A stretch of DNA of 64,000 nt from Eretmocerus hayati. Its lineage: Eukaryota > Arthropoda > Insecta > Hymenoptera > Aphelinidae. The stretch covers positions 71,848,282 to 71,912,281 of the forward strand of contig CM056741.1 of assembly GCA_029851415.1 (NCBI GenBank), written 5' to 3'. Under the pieces are notes generated by a model. That model was not told the DNA's origin and made no database searches. It was given only the letters and a program-made list of their open reading frames with translations. This document shows, one piece after another, positions 46,310 to 57,930 of the stretch (position 1 is the stretch's first letter; the number at the start of each line of letters is the position of its first letter). A program made the position numbers and the translations under genes.

Positions 46310-48541
46310 TTGTCAATTGTCGGGAACGAGAAGCCTATCTCAATATTTCTGATGAAAGGTAACGGATTTGCTACAAATAATCTCAAGCGCTTAACGTGCG
46401 TCTCCCATGAATATTTTCCTAGTGCTTTTTCATTTTCATCGTAAATGGTAGACTTTCATTACTCAGTATCTTTTAGAGGTATGAGTTGCGAAGAAATTTT
46501 ACTCTAGATTCTATTGAAGAGAGTTCAGATTGCCCAAGAAGTATGTTGTTTAGCGTCGAATTGCGGTAGCCAAGGGCTAGTCTTATACCAGTGTTTTGTA
46601 TACGCTCTAGTTTCTTGACACTGTCTTTCCTAATAGGAAAAAATACAAATGAACCGTACTCGATCTTTGACCTAATGAGACTTTTGTACAAGATCAGTAG
46701 AGTGCTTGGGTCGGCACCTCACCAAATACCTCGCAAATATTTGACAACATTCAAGGCTCTAGCGCATTTGCTTTGTACACTGACTATTTGAGAACCGAAG
46801 GATGAATTGAAATCGAAGATGACGCCGAGAAATTCAACTTCTATACAGGATTTTATTTTCGAATTTGTTTTCAACTCAATTTCCGTCTGGCCGGGTAGAA
46901 TACCACGATTATTGAAGTCGACAAAAATAGTTTTGTGCGAGGCAAGTTCGAGGCCGAGGACATTTAGGTTTTCTTCAACGATTCAATAAGACCTCTCAAG
47001 GTCGTCTTTATTATCAAACACTAATGCCACATCGTCAGCAAATTGAGTATCTGTAACTGTTATTGGAATTCGAATATGGATCAGGTATACGTAGATAGTA
47101 TATGGTAGGGGGCTGAGAACTCCTCCTTGAGGAACACCTTTGAAACTCAGTGAGCATGTCTCGGTCAAGTCAGTAAAAATTTTACGTTGGCAGGTGAGGA
47201 ATTTGACGAGTTTCATAATTTTGATCGAGCGCCCGATTTGAGCTAGCTTTTGCTACAAGATGTCAATCTTCACACCATCAAAGGCTCCCATAACATCTAA
47301 AAATATAGCATATGAAGAAATCCGATTCTTGAACTTCTCTTGAGCGTGCAAGAGTAGATTGAACAGGTTGTCAGTACACGAATGACCTCTACGAAAGCCA
47401 TTCCGAGTCTTTGGTAGTACATTTTGGGCCTCAAGCCGGTACATGAACTTAGTTTTTACAATAGTCTCAAAGAGTCTACAGAGAGAAGAGGTCAGGGTAA
47501 TTGGCCTCTGACCTTTTCCATCCGGTTTTGGGACAAAGTGGACGTAAGAGTTTAACCATTCTTCTGGAAAATCTCATGAACTGCACATCTCATTGAATAT
47601 GTCTAGTAGTAATAAGTGGTATTTCATCGGGAGTGATTTCATTAACTCATAGTCAACGCCATCCATACCAGGCGCTGATTTTGTGTTACGAGAGGATAAA
47701 GCGAGATTAAATTCTGCGTATGTAAATTCAGCATCTAAAAAATCGTTGTCCTGACTATCCGGAATAAAATCCAGATTAGTCTGAACCCAAGGAGGACATA
47801 TTTTGCTAAGGGCAGCAAGTTTGCTTTCACTTTGCAAATTTCCAGTAACATTGTGGTTTGCCTTAAAATATTTGTTTTTTTAGAATTCTTGCATTATTCC
47901 AAACATACTTTATGCTAGTGTTCATATTCACAGATTCAGCAAAGTGCCTAAAACTCGCTCTACGTTTTTCTCTGAAGGTTTTACGACACAGAGCTTCTCT
48001 TCTGTTATATCCGATTAGGTCATGACGGTAACCTGAATCATACCATATTTTAAAAGCTGATCCTCTCTGATCAAAAATCAATTGGCATTCGGCATCCTAC
48101 CAAGAGACGGGATTCCTATGCCTTTGGTTACCGACTCTCTTTTTCTCAGAAGTATTCATTGAGATCGCATTGGATACGACATTCATAAAAAGCTTATATT
48201 TGTGACTAGGTCTGAGTGAATCGTAATCTGATGTAAGAAATTGCGAAAAATTTTCTTCTTGATTGCTTAATAGCCCTTTCCCAATTAGTTCGAAGTGACG
48301 AAATTTTGAAAGTTTTCTTCTCAAAAGTGGCCAGCTACAGCAAAAAGCAGCCTTCCGGCGAGCGCATGCTGGATGAAAGTCGTCGGTTATTTCGGCTTCG
48401 CTTATATTAAACGTCGATACAATGATATTTGCTGCACATAAAGAGTAGAGAGTGGGTGTCTATCTTTTGGCTTGATTACCGGAATGCAATAGGAATCTGA
48501 TAGAAATTTTAGGCTTTCATGGGAAGATTCTAGAATAATAA

Positions 48542-49768
48542 TATGATCGGATTAAAATTCGTAAACGTTTCGTCGAATAGAATGGTATATTTCGATGCGA
48601 GAGCGAGTTATCGCTCGGAAGTGGAAACCACCCCGAGGCTGAGTGTCGAATACTATTTCTACATCGTCGGCGTGAGAAAGAAAATCAAAAATCTGTGCGG
48701 AGATGAGTCTTTCCCGCACAGACGATGAAAAAATCATCATAAGTGATTTTGGTAGATTTTTTCGTCCTTGATGGTTAATATTCAACTTGTATAAAAAAAT
48801 CATCATGATATTATTGCACTCGTGTCCCTTTTCCATTGATGAAAAAATCAATTTTTCCGATATCGATTCGATATTGGGGGTAACGATTTCAATACGATAT
48901 CGGATTTCCTGATTATTCCAATTTTGATGTCAATATATTATAAAGAATCTTATCATACCGTGAAAGTATCTGGCGTCAATTAAATGAAATGAGGAAACAA
49001 ATTTCGAAAAGATGAAAAAACAGTTTTAGATGGTTTTAGATGGCTGTACGCTATCGCACCATCGATGTATTCTGAAGAAGTTCAACAAAATCACTATCGA
49101 GTTGAGTTTGATGCAATATTCTTATCTCTATGTGGAGATTGACGCAGCTATAAAAAACAATAAGGATATGAAATTGTTGATAATTATATGTGTGAAGCGT
49201 TGTACACGATAATTTTGTTTGGTGGTTTATGTAAGAGTTTCCCGACACGCAAGATACTCTCAAAATTTTTTAACGTGACAATGCTTCAAGACTTTACAAA
49301 ACTGCTGTGTTCAGGATGGTTAACCGAACTTCGTCAAAGTTGACAGGTTCGGACCTAGCGCAATCGCCGTATTCTTAAAATGACCTATCAAGAGCTCCCT
49401 GCGATTCATTTGGTCCGAATTGATTGTTTCGCACAAAATTTATTTCATATCAAAATACTCATGGAGACAAAGATGACAACTATTCATGAATCACTCATAA
49501 CATCTTATCGTATCTGTATTGCAACTCAAAACGGATGATCTTTGTCGGTATGGTTCTCTTTTTTTAAACTCTCGGTTGAAATAAAAACCATCAGTATAGG
49601 TATTTAAGTTGTAATGGAAACAAAAGCGCCAACAAGAAATTAGGGTACAGAAAATCTCACTCTCATATCTTCGTCATGAAGATGAGAGATATCACATGCA
49701 ATATGCCCATTTGTCATTACATAAAGCAGGAAATGAGATTTTGCTCGCATAGATTCATAATTTTGTCG
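48542..49768. other. Intergenic, no feature recognised
   Basis: AT-rich sequence between the truncated retrotransposon and the OBP promoter. A TACGATTCGATATTGG...ATACGATATCGG region near 48,860-48,905 is weakly palindromic. No gene is seen. Confidence 0.45.
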
Positions 49769-49776
49769 TATAAAAG
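49769..49776 (+). promoter_or_regulatory. TATA box of the OBP gene
   Basis: TATAAAAG lies 92 bases upstream of the OBP start codon. An initiator-like TCAACTCC follows about 24-30 bases downstream, which would give a 5' UTR of about 60 bases. Position and sequence fit a focused insect promoter. Confidence 0.65.
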
Positions 49777-49860
49777 GTGAGTTTTGTACTAGTCAACTCC
49801 AGTAGTCGAAATCTGATCCAGGGGTAGCGGATAATTCATGAAAGGAGTGCATCATTCATC

Positions 49861-52800
49861 ATGAAGATTTTGCTTATGATTCTGTCGATACTTGGTCTAA
49901 TAGTGAGTTTGCAAGAGTATACGTAAAATTGGAAATATGAACCTTGGGGGTTTTCAATAGATTGCTGTGATAAATTTAGCGACGGTTTTATTTAAATCTC
50001 TTGAGCTAAATTCTTCAAATTCAAATTAACTATGTGCGGTCTCAAGTCGGGGGATGGAGGTTTGTGATAGGATTCGTTTGCTGTTTTGTTGAATTTTGTT
50101 GATTCAAGATTTTCATCTGAATTTATTATGTCAAGAATTCATCAGAATCGTATTTCTCTGTTGATAAATATGACGATTATGATAGTCATGGTTGGGATTG
50201 TTGAGTGTAGCCTTGCAAAAATTTGACGGTAAAGGAATTTCGTGATAAACTTTTTGGATTTCGTGGTAAACCCTTCGAGCATATAATTTCCCGCACGACA
50301 ACTCCGATGTGCTCCAAAACTGATGACGACTTTGAGTTACCGAAAACGCGCGAACTTTCAAAGCTGTTCCCATGAAAAACCATTATGCTTCGTTCACTTT
50401 CTCACAACAAGTTGTGAGTGCGAATGAGACAGAAGTTGTTCATTTCTCGAGACAAGGAACCGGAAAGCTCATTTTATACTGTCGAATGCGCCAACTTTCG
50501 GAACTCGGTTGTAACTTTGGAACATCCTTGGTGAAACCACGCTAGGCTCAAATACGCAGGTTGAAGTTTCGAAACTAATCCTGTCTACTCGTGGTACGTA
50601 CGAACAAAGATTCCCACCCGTGGGATTGATTATCACAGCTATTTGGTTCATTTTAAGTCAAATGGAGATTTTTCTATCGCATATCCATAAAAGTGACAAC
50701 ATTATTCGATTCGGTGGCCACTACAGTCAAGCTGATGGATGAAAAACATTAGTCTTACGTATTATGAATGGTAAAAGTCGGTTTGAACTTCGGACCCTGG
50801 CGCCGTCTTACAGATTTTTCATGGCTGTTCCAGAGTTGTCCCAGTTGACGATACAGATTTGCTTCTTCAGAGATATTTTGAATGCAATAAAATGACATAG
50901 TTGCCAAATTGAACGAACGCCAAAGAATGATGGTTGTAATCGTAAGGGACTCATATAAGTAATACGAGCATCTTCTGTGATCAAGCTGGGAAGAGCTCGA
51001 ATAAAGAACTCTGAATAAACTGGGATTGAAGATTGTTTTTAACTTCTAGGCTCTTATTCGCGGCGATAGTGACTCTGAAGATCTGGAGAGCTATCACCTA
51101 TGTTTGAAAGAAAAGAACATCAAGGAAGGTACGTAAACAGTCCTCTCGAGTTGGACTATACGACCTTGTCTGAGATCGCTCGTGACAACTTTGATCAACG
51201 AGTCTGTGATCCACCCTGAGCCTCTTTTATGAAAAATGAGCCAAATAGATCTTGGTGTTAAGATTTTGAATGTAACTGAATTTTAGCTTCGTGGAATCCA
51301 TCAAGCTCGTACAATAAAATCGATTGCAAAACTCGTTTGTCCCTCGCACCGACCCATGGATCAAGATAGCAGCATATAATCTTGGATTTTATTCAAAATA
51401 TGAATATTTTATCAAAATATGAATATTCAAAATACATATAGCTTCTGATATTGCTTCACCAGCAGTCATAGTACAAGATTTTACTAGTTGATGATTTCAG
51501 GAGATATAGAAAAGTTACAAGAACGTGACGATCCACGATTACACTGCATCATGGCTTGCGTACTTGAGAAAGAAGGGGTGGTAAGGATCGCTTACTTTTG
51601 TTTCTCCTAAACTAGAGATCGAATAGAGAAACGAGCTCGACAAATATACTCTCTCCCGTTCTTATACTTGATTTACACAGACTCATCAGGAATTCTCTTT
51701 TACAGTTGAAAAATGACTTAATAAATGAAGTGGCTCTGAAAAAAGATGCGCTCTCTTACGCGCCTAAGGTGGAAGAGAGCAAAGTCTCGGAGATTATAGA
51801 TACTTGTCTAGATTTGGGTAAGATAATATAATTAACGGTCCCATGTTGAAAAGGAGCATATGATTCTCTAGATGGTGTAGGCGAAAGTCGCATCGATCTT
51901 GATTAGACAACATCTTATGCAAACAGAGGTCTCCCTAGTGTCCTAACTTACAAGAATTACTGATTGCACGATGAAGGTTATTCGATTTGTCCTGTCTTAC
52001 GAAACCTCGAGGTTCCTGTAGATTGATCGATGAGGACTACAGTAAGTAGAATAATTCGGCTATTGCAAAACATCTCACGCAAGGGTCATCGATCAATCTA
52101 CAAGGACTTAGAGGTTTAATCACAAATTGTAGTATAACTAATCAAACAGATTCTTCAACCGAAATTCGCACTTTTGAAAGAAGCGTCTTCATGATCACTT
52201 AAATTACTCTGTTGACTAGCAGAGTCAGTAGGGAGTTCCAACATTCTTATCGTTATTCTTTCTAATAAGTCATATCATTCGTAAAAATTTTAATGTATCA
52301 CACTTCTCAATGTGGAGTAAGTGTACCCAACTTGCCCCCATTAAGCCATTTCCTCAACAACTCTGATCCACTTGAACATTTTCCAACGTATTTTAGCTCA
52401 ACTTGTAGCTTGTTTCGAGGCCTTTGATTGGACTTAACTACGTCTAATTTTGATGAATTGTAGCCGAACTATCTTAATTTCCCAAAAAAATTCGGTGGGC
52501 GATAACGTGTGTTCATCGCCGTGCAAGCACATTTGGAGCTTTTTGTTGGTCCGAAACATTATTTCCAACCTGTTTTGACGTAATGAACACGTTTTGTGTT
52601 GTGAAAAAGTCATGCTGCGTGCCCTTTTGAGATTAACCTATGAGGGCATGTTGGGTACACCCCGATGTTGGCATCCTTGTTTCATTAATCATTTCCTTGT
52701 TTTGCACATAAAATAGCTCCAAACCTGAGTTCTGTGACTTAATAGATGGATTTTGGAAGTCTTGAACGAAGGAGTCGAATGCGCTGTGGTACGTTAATTG

Positions 52801-54627
52801 GACAAACTAAATGGATTTGTGTCCGATTTTACTGAACTCAATTTCGTCAAGGATTTCCTTAGCTATGCAAACACGAAAAATGGAAAAATCACTATAAATT
52901 TTCTGGAAAATGCAAAAATGATCCAGGGTAGATGCAATCCTACAAATCTTTCGAATATACCCCGCGCTATCTCATTGTATTTACGAATTTATCGTCGATT
53001 ACGAGGTCGAGTCAATCATTTTTAATTCTTCCATTTTCTCCATTCTCATCATCTCATAGCCAGACATCACTACCTCAATCATTTTTAATCCCTCACCAAC
53101 CTCACTACACATTCAATCATTCTTTCTATCCTCCACCTCCATTCTTCAAGTAACATTCCATTACATTTCCATCCGTTCATTCAATTCAACATACTTCATC
53201 GTCATTCTCATGAGTACTCGCACGATCACACTCGTCACACGCGCACCCTTTCATCAAAGACGCCGATGATCACCTATACTTGGTGATAAATTCCTTGCGC
53301 GCACGGATTCAATACCAATTAGCAGGGTTAGGAAATCATTTTTTTCTATCATATCTTCTTCATTCTTCCATGCAATACTATACTCGTCAACTCGAGCGTC
53401 AACTCCATCCATCATCTCATCACCTCATGCATATTCACCCACCACATAACTCATTTCATGATTCTTCTACATCAACTTCCATTTTCATCAACACCTGAAT
53501 CATCGTGCAGCACTTCAGATCAAACATCTCACCACCTCGTGCATTCTCACTCACCAGCATCACATAATGGTTATTCTCATCATCACATCCATGATCACAC
53601 TCGTCACACGCGCACTCTTCCATCAAGCATATGCGAATGATCGCGTACGCCAATGATTGTGAATCGAAGGATGCACGCGCGATCCACGCTGACAGTTCCG
53701 TTCAGCCCCCCCCCCCCTGAATAGCTGAATATGTCAAGGAAAGGCGAGACGCACCGTCAGCAAGCGTAGAATAAAAAATTTTTTCGATAATTTTCATCTC
53801 ACCCTTCCACCTACCTCCTTCCATCTTTGTAAATATCAATGAAATCTTCCGATGTATGCTCGTGAAATGACGGGGTTTTAAGGTGCATGGATCGAGTTTA
53901 GAGTTGATAAAGTCGGAAAATCAGCTGTTATACTTTGACTCGAAGAAGTGGCCTCCAAATTATATAAATGGAGATTTTTAATCGTTTGGCGTTTTACTAA
54001 CTTCCCTAAGGCCGGTATCTCTTAATGTCACCAACTCACCACTAAAGTTTTGGTAAATCAATAACGAATGTCAGTGAGTTTCGTTGGATGGAAAGTAGTT
54101 CTTACTCATATGCCAGTAAAAATGACATTTAAAAAAAATCAAATGCAGTGCTTGTGGGGTGCTCGAATTTCAGTGCATATTGATGATGCATCAAAGCATA
54201 TGCGCTGGAGAATCATCCATAACTGTCTCGTCTTTCGGTTCGAATTCACCTATTAATCTCTGAAATACGCTGAGGCCGGACTGGGATATTTGGCATATAA
54301 ATTTTATCTACTACACTCAATTTGGGTAAAGAGGAAATATTGTTCCAAGCACTACTCAAATATAATGCAGCTCTCTTCGTAATCAACGCGCCAAATTTCA
54401 CTCGGATGCACATGATCCACATAATCAAGTTGATGCACCGAAACTGCGGCTGCTCCATGTTACAGACTCCTTGGACACGTCGCCCGTGTTCATTGTTATC
54501 GGCATTGGATGATGAATAAATAATTCATAACCTTCTTACAGGAAAAGATGTGAAAGATATTTGCGATAAAGTTAATATCCTGACACTATGTGTGGAAGAA
54601 GAATTCGAGAAGCTCGGGACAAAGTGA
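49861..54627 (+). CDS. Classical odorant-binding protein, five exons
   Basis: Exons 49,861-49,902, 51,050-51,128, 51,503-51,582, 51,706-51,817 and 54,542-54,627 join to a 132-residue protein, all with GT-AG introns in phases 0, 1, 0, 1. Residues 1-20 are a signal peptide (MKILLMILSILGLI core). Six Cys follow the OBP pattern: C1-x23-C2-x3-C3-x40-C4-x10-C5-x8-C6, with HCIMACVLEKEG around C2/C3 and DICDKVNILTLC around C5/C6. OBPs are secreted, disulfide-linked six-helix carriers of small hydrophobic ligands, often in sensillar lymph. Here ligand and tissue are unknown; some OBPs act in venom, gut or glands. No in-frame stop or missing cysteine is seen, so it looks functional. The last intron (2.7 kb) hosts a MITE and a degenerate repeat. 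I cannot assign an orthologue. Confidence 0.93.
52321..52660. mobile_element. Inverted-repeat element in the OBP last intron
   Basis: GTGTACCCAACTTGCCCCC at the left and its complement ending GTTGGGTACAC at 52,660. Inner sequences TTAAGCC and TTTTAGCTCAACTTGTAGC relate it to the 8,768-9,002 element. 340 bp, no target duplication seen. Confidence 0.65.
53040..53645 (+). repeat. Two-unit degenerate repeat, CATCAT/CATTC-rich, in intron 4
   Basis: CGATCACACTCGTCACACGCGCACCCTTTCATC (53,222) recurs as TGATCACACTCGTCACACGCGCACTCTTCCATC (53,592) about 370 bp later, with similar CATC-rich sequence between. It is low-complexity, and frames through it are not genes. Confidence 0.65.
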
Positions 54628-54738
54628 AGTGTACCATTCTCGGATCTTCTTGACGAACTACTTGGACAGCTCAGCGGCGTTGTTGGGCCGACAAAAATCC
54701 TCAAGCTTGCTAATGAATGATTGATGTCATGTGAATTC

Positions 54739-54744
54739 ATTAAA
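54739..54744 (+). terminator. Polyadenylation signal of the OBP gene
   Basis: ATTAAA 112 bases after the stop codon, the first such signal downstream. An AATAAA at 54,515-54,520 lies inside intron 4, only 22 bases before the last exon, and could allow premature polyadenylation. Confidence 0.45.
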
Positions 54745-55373
54745 TCGCATCAAACCGGCTGTTTCTGTATTAATTCACTAACTTGATCTATTGAGTCAGA
54801 TTTGCGTAAAAATTGAACGGATTGTCATGTGGGGAGGTTCGGGGGTTCCCGCTTCACCTCTCCTCGCCACATGACGATGCACCAGCCGCAGCAGCGGCGC
54901 TCCGTCGGTGTCTTTGACGGAATTACCATCAGCGCAATGCCGCATCGTGACCATCGTCGCGGCAGACTGCTCTGACTAACTCAAAGATTCAGACACTCTC
55001 TCTCACTCTCGCCCCAATAATTCTCATTTGCATCAAAGTAACCACCTTATCCGATATAACTCGAGTTTATTATGGAAACTCAGATTACACGCCACAGGAT
55101 CTGGGCGGACGAATGATTACACGAAAGTTTTATTACAAGTTAGAATATTTATTACGAATCAAAGCTCACAAGCTTTCATATTTTATAACAGTAAGTTGTA
55201 TGTACCTATATGGATCAGAAAGTGGCCGAAAAAATTCTGCCGAGCAGTGCAATCGATTCATTATCCCACAAACATCAAATAATTTCTCGTCCCGCTATGC
55301 ATAAATTCGCTAAATTTAATCTGTTTATCACAATAGTACTCCACTTTGCTCTTTACATCCACTGCGAGGAATA
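54745..55373. other. No identifiable gene
   Basis: A GC-richer patch at 54,830-55,010 (GCAGCAGCGGCGCTCC) has no recognisable frame. Otherwise nothing is seen. Confidence 0.4.
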
Positions 55374-55750
55374 GCATATTACGCACCTGCTCTCGCGAGG
55401 GGCCGAAAGTGACACATTGCGGACCTTGCCGCATGAGCCGACAGGCAAGGGCGGCATACCCGTGCAATGGGTCACTTTCTACCCGAGGTGCGTATACTTA
55501 TTTTTAGTACACTTTTACCGAAATTCTATGGTTTCCGACACGATTTCGGGTCAAAATCCTGCACCGCCGTACAGGTTAGGAAACGTCGGAGCATGCATAT
55601 TGTAGCAGACCGAGGGCGCAGCCAAACTTCTGAAGCGCATGCTCACGCTCAGTCGTTTAATCGTTTTCTGCCCTGGGCGGCAATGCAGGATTTTAAGCCC
55701 CGGCATCGGGGCAAAAACCACAGGCTTTCGGTGCAAGTGTACCGAAATAA
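55374..55750. mobile_element. Twin-palindrome element, copy 3
   Basis: The first hairpin (55,374-55,501) runs from AGCATATTACGCACC to GGTGCGTATACTT. The second (to about 55,750) runs from TACACTTTTACCGAAATTC to GTGCAAGTGTACCG. The inner text (GGAAACGTCGGAGCATGCA; CCTGGGCGGCAATGC) is clearly homologous to copy 1 at 21,978-22,345, over 60% by eye. Confidence 0.8.
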
Positions 55751-57862
55751 ATATTTCCTCCTCAATTTTTTGCACAGAGTACATGATGTATTGTCGAAAG
55801 ATGATCCCGTCATTTGGTTATCCGGGATATTACATTCAATATCGGCGTAAAAAACGATGCAAACACATTCGATACATCATCAGTTTTCATTGAGCATAAC
55901 AGATATAGGTTCTTCGTTCATCGAACAAAACAAGAATCTGCCATAGTTCAACCATTTTGCTAAATTGAAAATTCAAAGTCAACTACTATGGATCTCATCC
56001 GGATATCTTATTTACAAGTATATTCAGTGCAATGATAATCACTGAAGGTAATTGTGAGTAATTCAATCGCAAGTGCAAAGGTAATCATGCTATATAAAAA
56101 AATGTTTGCTCTCATTGCAACCTAAAAATTGATCGGAGAGTACGATAAAATTATCAAAAAAATGCAACTGATCGCAACAGTTTCGTTTGTATATAAATAA
56201 ATTTCATATTTTTTGTATGATCATTCTATATAGCGTTGTTCCCGAGCATCTTCTCATCGATGCAAACAAAACTGAGGATTTAAGTCGAAAATATTAACGA
56301 CCTAGAATACGTCGTTCAATCATCTTTTGTAAGCGTTCAAAATCACTTTCAATCGAACTTGATTTGACGTCATTCTACCTACATATAAAATCTGAAAACG
56401 GAGACATTTGAGAAAAATTATCTGTAGGCCCGAAATCATTGAAATTTTTTGGGATTCCAACTGTGGTGGCATTTGTATCAAAATTCGCACAGAATCAATT
56501 GGTACATGAACGAAAATTATCACAGTGGAAAGTGTGTTGACTGAGTTGCAACAAAACCGCCCCTCATTGGATTGGAAACGGTTGCCTGCTTTACATATTA
56601 TAAGGTCATGAGCCACGGTGGTCATTTGAAGAAGTCGTTGTGTTACCAAAGGAAACGATCGAGATAATTGATTTTTGGGTACTTCATCGGATATCTTGAA
56701 AATGTTATTACCCGATTTTTTTGGGCTAATAGGAATTTTTTGATATTCATCCTCTCCAGGACCCTCTTGGTAGCTAACCGAAGTCAAATTGATTTCAAAG
56801 TTGGAATACTCAGTTTCTATTCGGTGAAACACTCATCCACTTGCAAATTTCAATGAGAGTATGAACCAGATGAAATTTGACAGGTACTAGCAGATAAGCT
56901 GATGAGCATCAAATCACCGGTCTAGAAGAATACGAATGTACTAAATTAGTTGGATGGAGGGTACCAAAAATGTTCACGCAAAAGCATTTAAAAAATCGAA
57001 GTTTGTGACTAATTTAAATGGTTCAAAATATTCCTGAGCACAAAAAGCTAACCTTCAAGACACTGACTCTTTCTAGCATTGGAATTTGTACAAGTTCATG
57101 CGGGCATCCGATGCCATATCACGAACGAAGTAATTGCGCAGCACGATCGGAAAATTCCATTGACAACTCAACTAAAAAGGCCATCAAAAAGAGACAATTG
57201 AGTAATACCAAGTTGCATCATAATGGGGAAAAAGGCATGTCAATTTGATATTTGTCAGTGCCCCCCACAAATAAGATAAAACAGTTATTCACCACTTAAG
57301 AAGCTTTACGAGTGATAGCTCCTTGAGTTTTTCCTGAAATTTGAAATGTTTTTTGAATAGATCTCTAGAAATTCTCTGCACGATGAGATTATGGTTTTCG
57401 ACATTTTTTTCTCTTTGGCAGATCATTCCCAAAACACCAATTGACGTAAAATATTTCTGAGCTCAACAGCGACCCGAAGTATTTAGAAAACTCGATGGAA
57501 TGTAACGTTGTGATCTCAGCATTTTAGAAGTGTGTGTGCGAATCCAGATGCGCACGCTCGTACGTGTCAAGAGCGCGCAAAGAACCAGTCGATCGGCGTG
57601 TCTTCTAATATCGAACTTCTGTACATTGTTCTTGGCGTTTCATTTTCCAGCAGGCAAACTTGTGAAACATTCTATAGTCTTGAAACATCACTAAATGCTT
57701 TCAGAACGTAAAATTCTTGAATCCACAATCTCTACTGAGCACGAACCATGTGCTTGCGATCCTGTAACAGAAAACAGTTATTCAACTTTACACGCTTTTC
57801 CATGGAACTATGAAATCAGAGACTCATGTCAGTATATCCGTTGATAAGGTTTCGACTTTCAG
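55751..57862. other. No convincing gene; one long open frame
   Basis: A - strand frame of 170 codons (56,320-56,832) begins with GTG, lacks a recognisable domain and is bounded by ordinary stops. A + frame at 57,018-57,248 contains two Cys three residues apart but no other OBP feature. I do not call either as a gene. Confidence 0.35.
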
Positions 57863-57930
57863 AAAAACTCTGTCAAAATTTAATCGAACGAATCTGTGAC
57901 GAAAAGTTGAAAAAACTTGAAGGTTGTTAA
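57863..57930 (+). pseudogene. OBP-like terminal exon candidate
   Basis: After a good acceptor (CGACTTTCAG), a phase-1 frame reads KLCQNLIERICDEKLKKLEGC then stop. Against the real OBP last exon (DICDKVNILTLCVEEEFEKLG) it shows the same phase, Cys-x7 (not x8)-Cys and a similar acidic/Lys-Leu tail. No matching upstream exons were found between 54,750 and 57,860, so this is a fossil, a divergent paralogue or chance. Confidence 0.2.

Larger units (their letters stand above)
44200..48541 (-). pseudogene. 5'-truncated I-type non-LTR element with RNase H
   Basis: On the - strand, in order: end of the AP endonuclease domain (STFNISEAEITDDFHPA near 48,390), linker, RT (SAPGMDGVDYELMK near 47,680; NGFRRGHSCTDNLF near 47,390; AIFLDVMGAFD near 47,300; GVPQGGVLSP near 47,120; QFADDVALVF near 47,030), a connection region, RNase H (IWTDGSKR near 45,650; STAECAAVNKAMD near 45,520; IFSDSL near 45,450; WTPSHQDIVGDKRA near 44,970) and a C-terminal tail with HVIWQCPRVEQHR near 44,610. 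Scattered stops and shifts disable it. The RT + RNase H order places it in the I group. It is broken by inserts at 45,115-45,433 and 45,770-46,309. Confidence 0.88.

Noticed and set aside
52713..52792. Possible extra OBP exon between an AG and GTACGT
   Set aside because: The phase required after exon 4 meets a stop within eight codons, and exon 4 joins 54,542 with correct phase and cysteine spacing.
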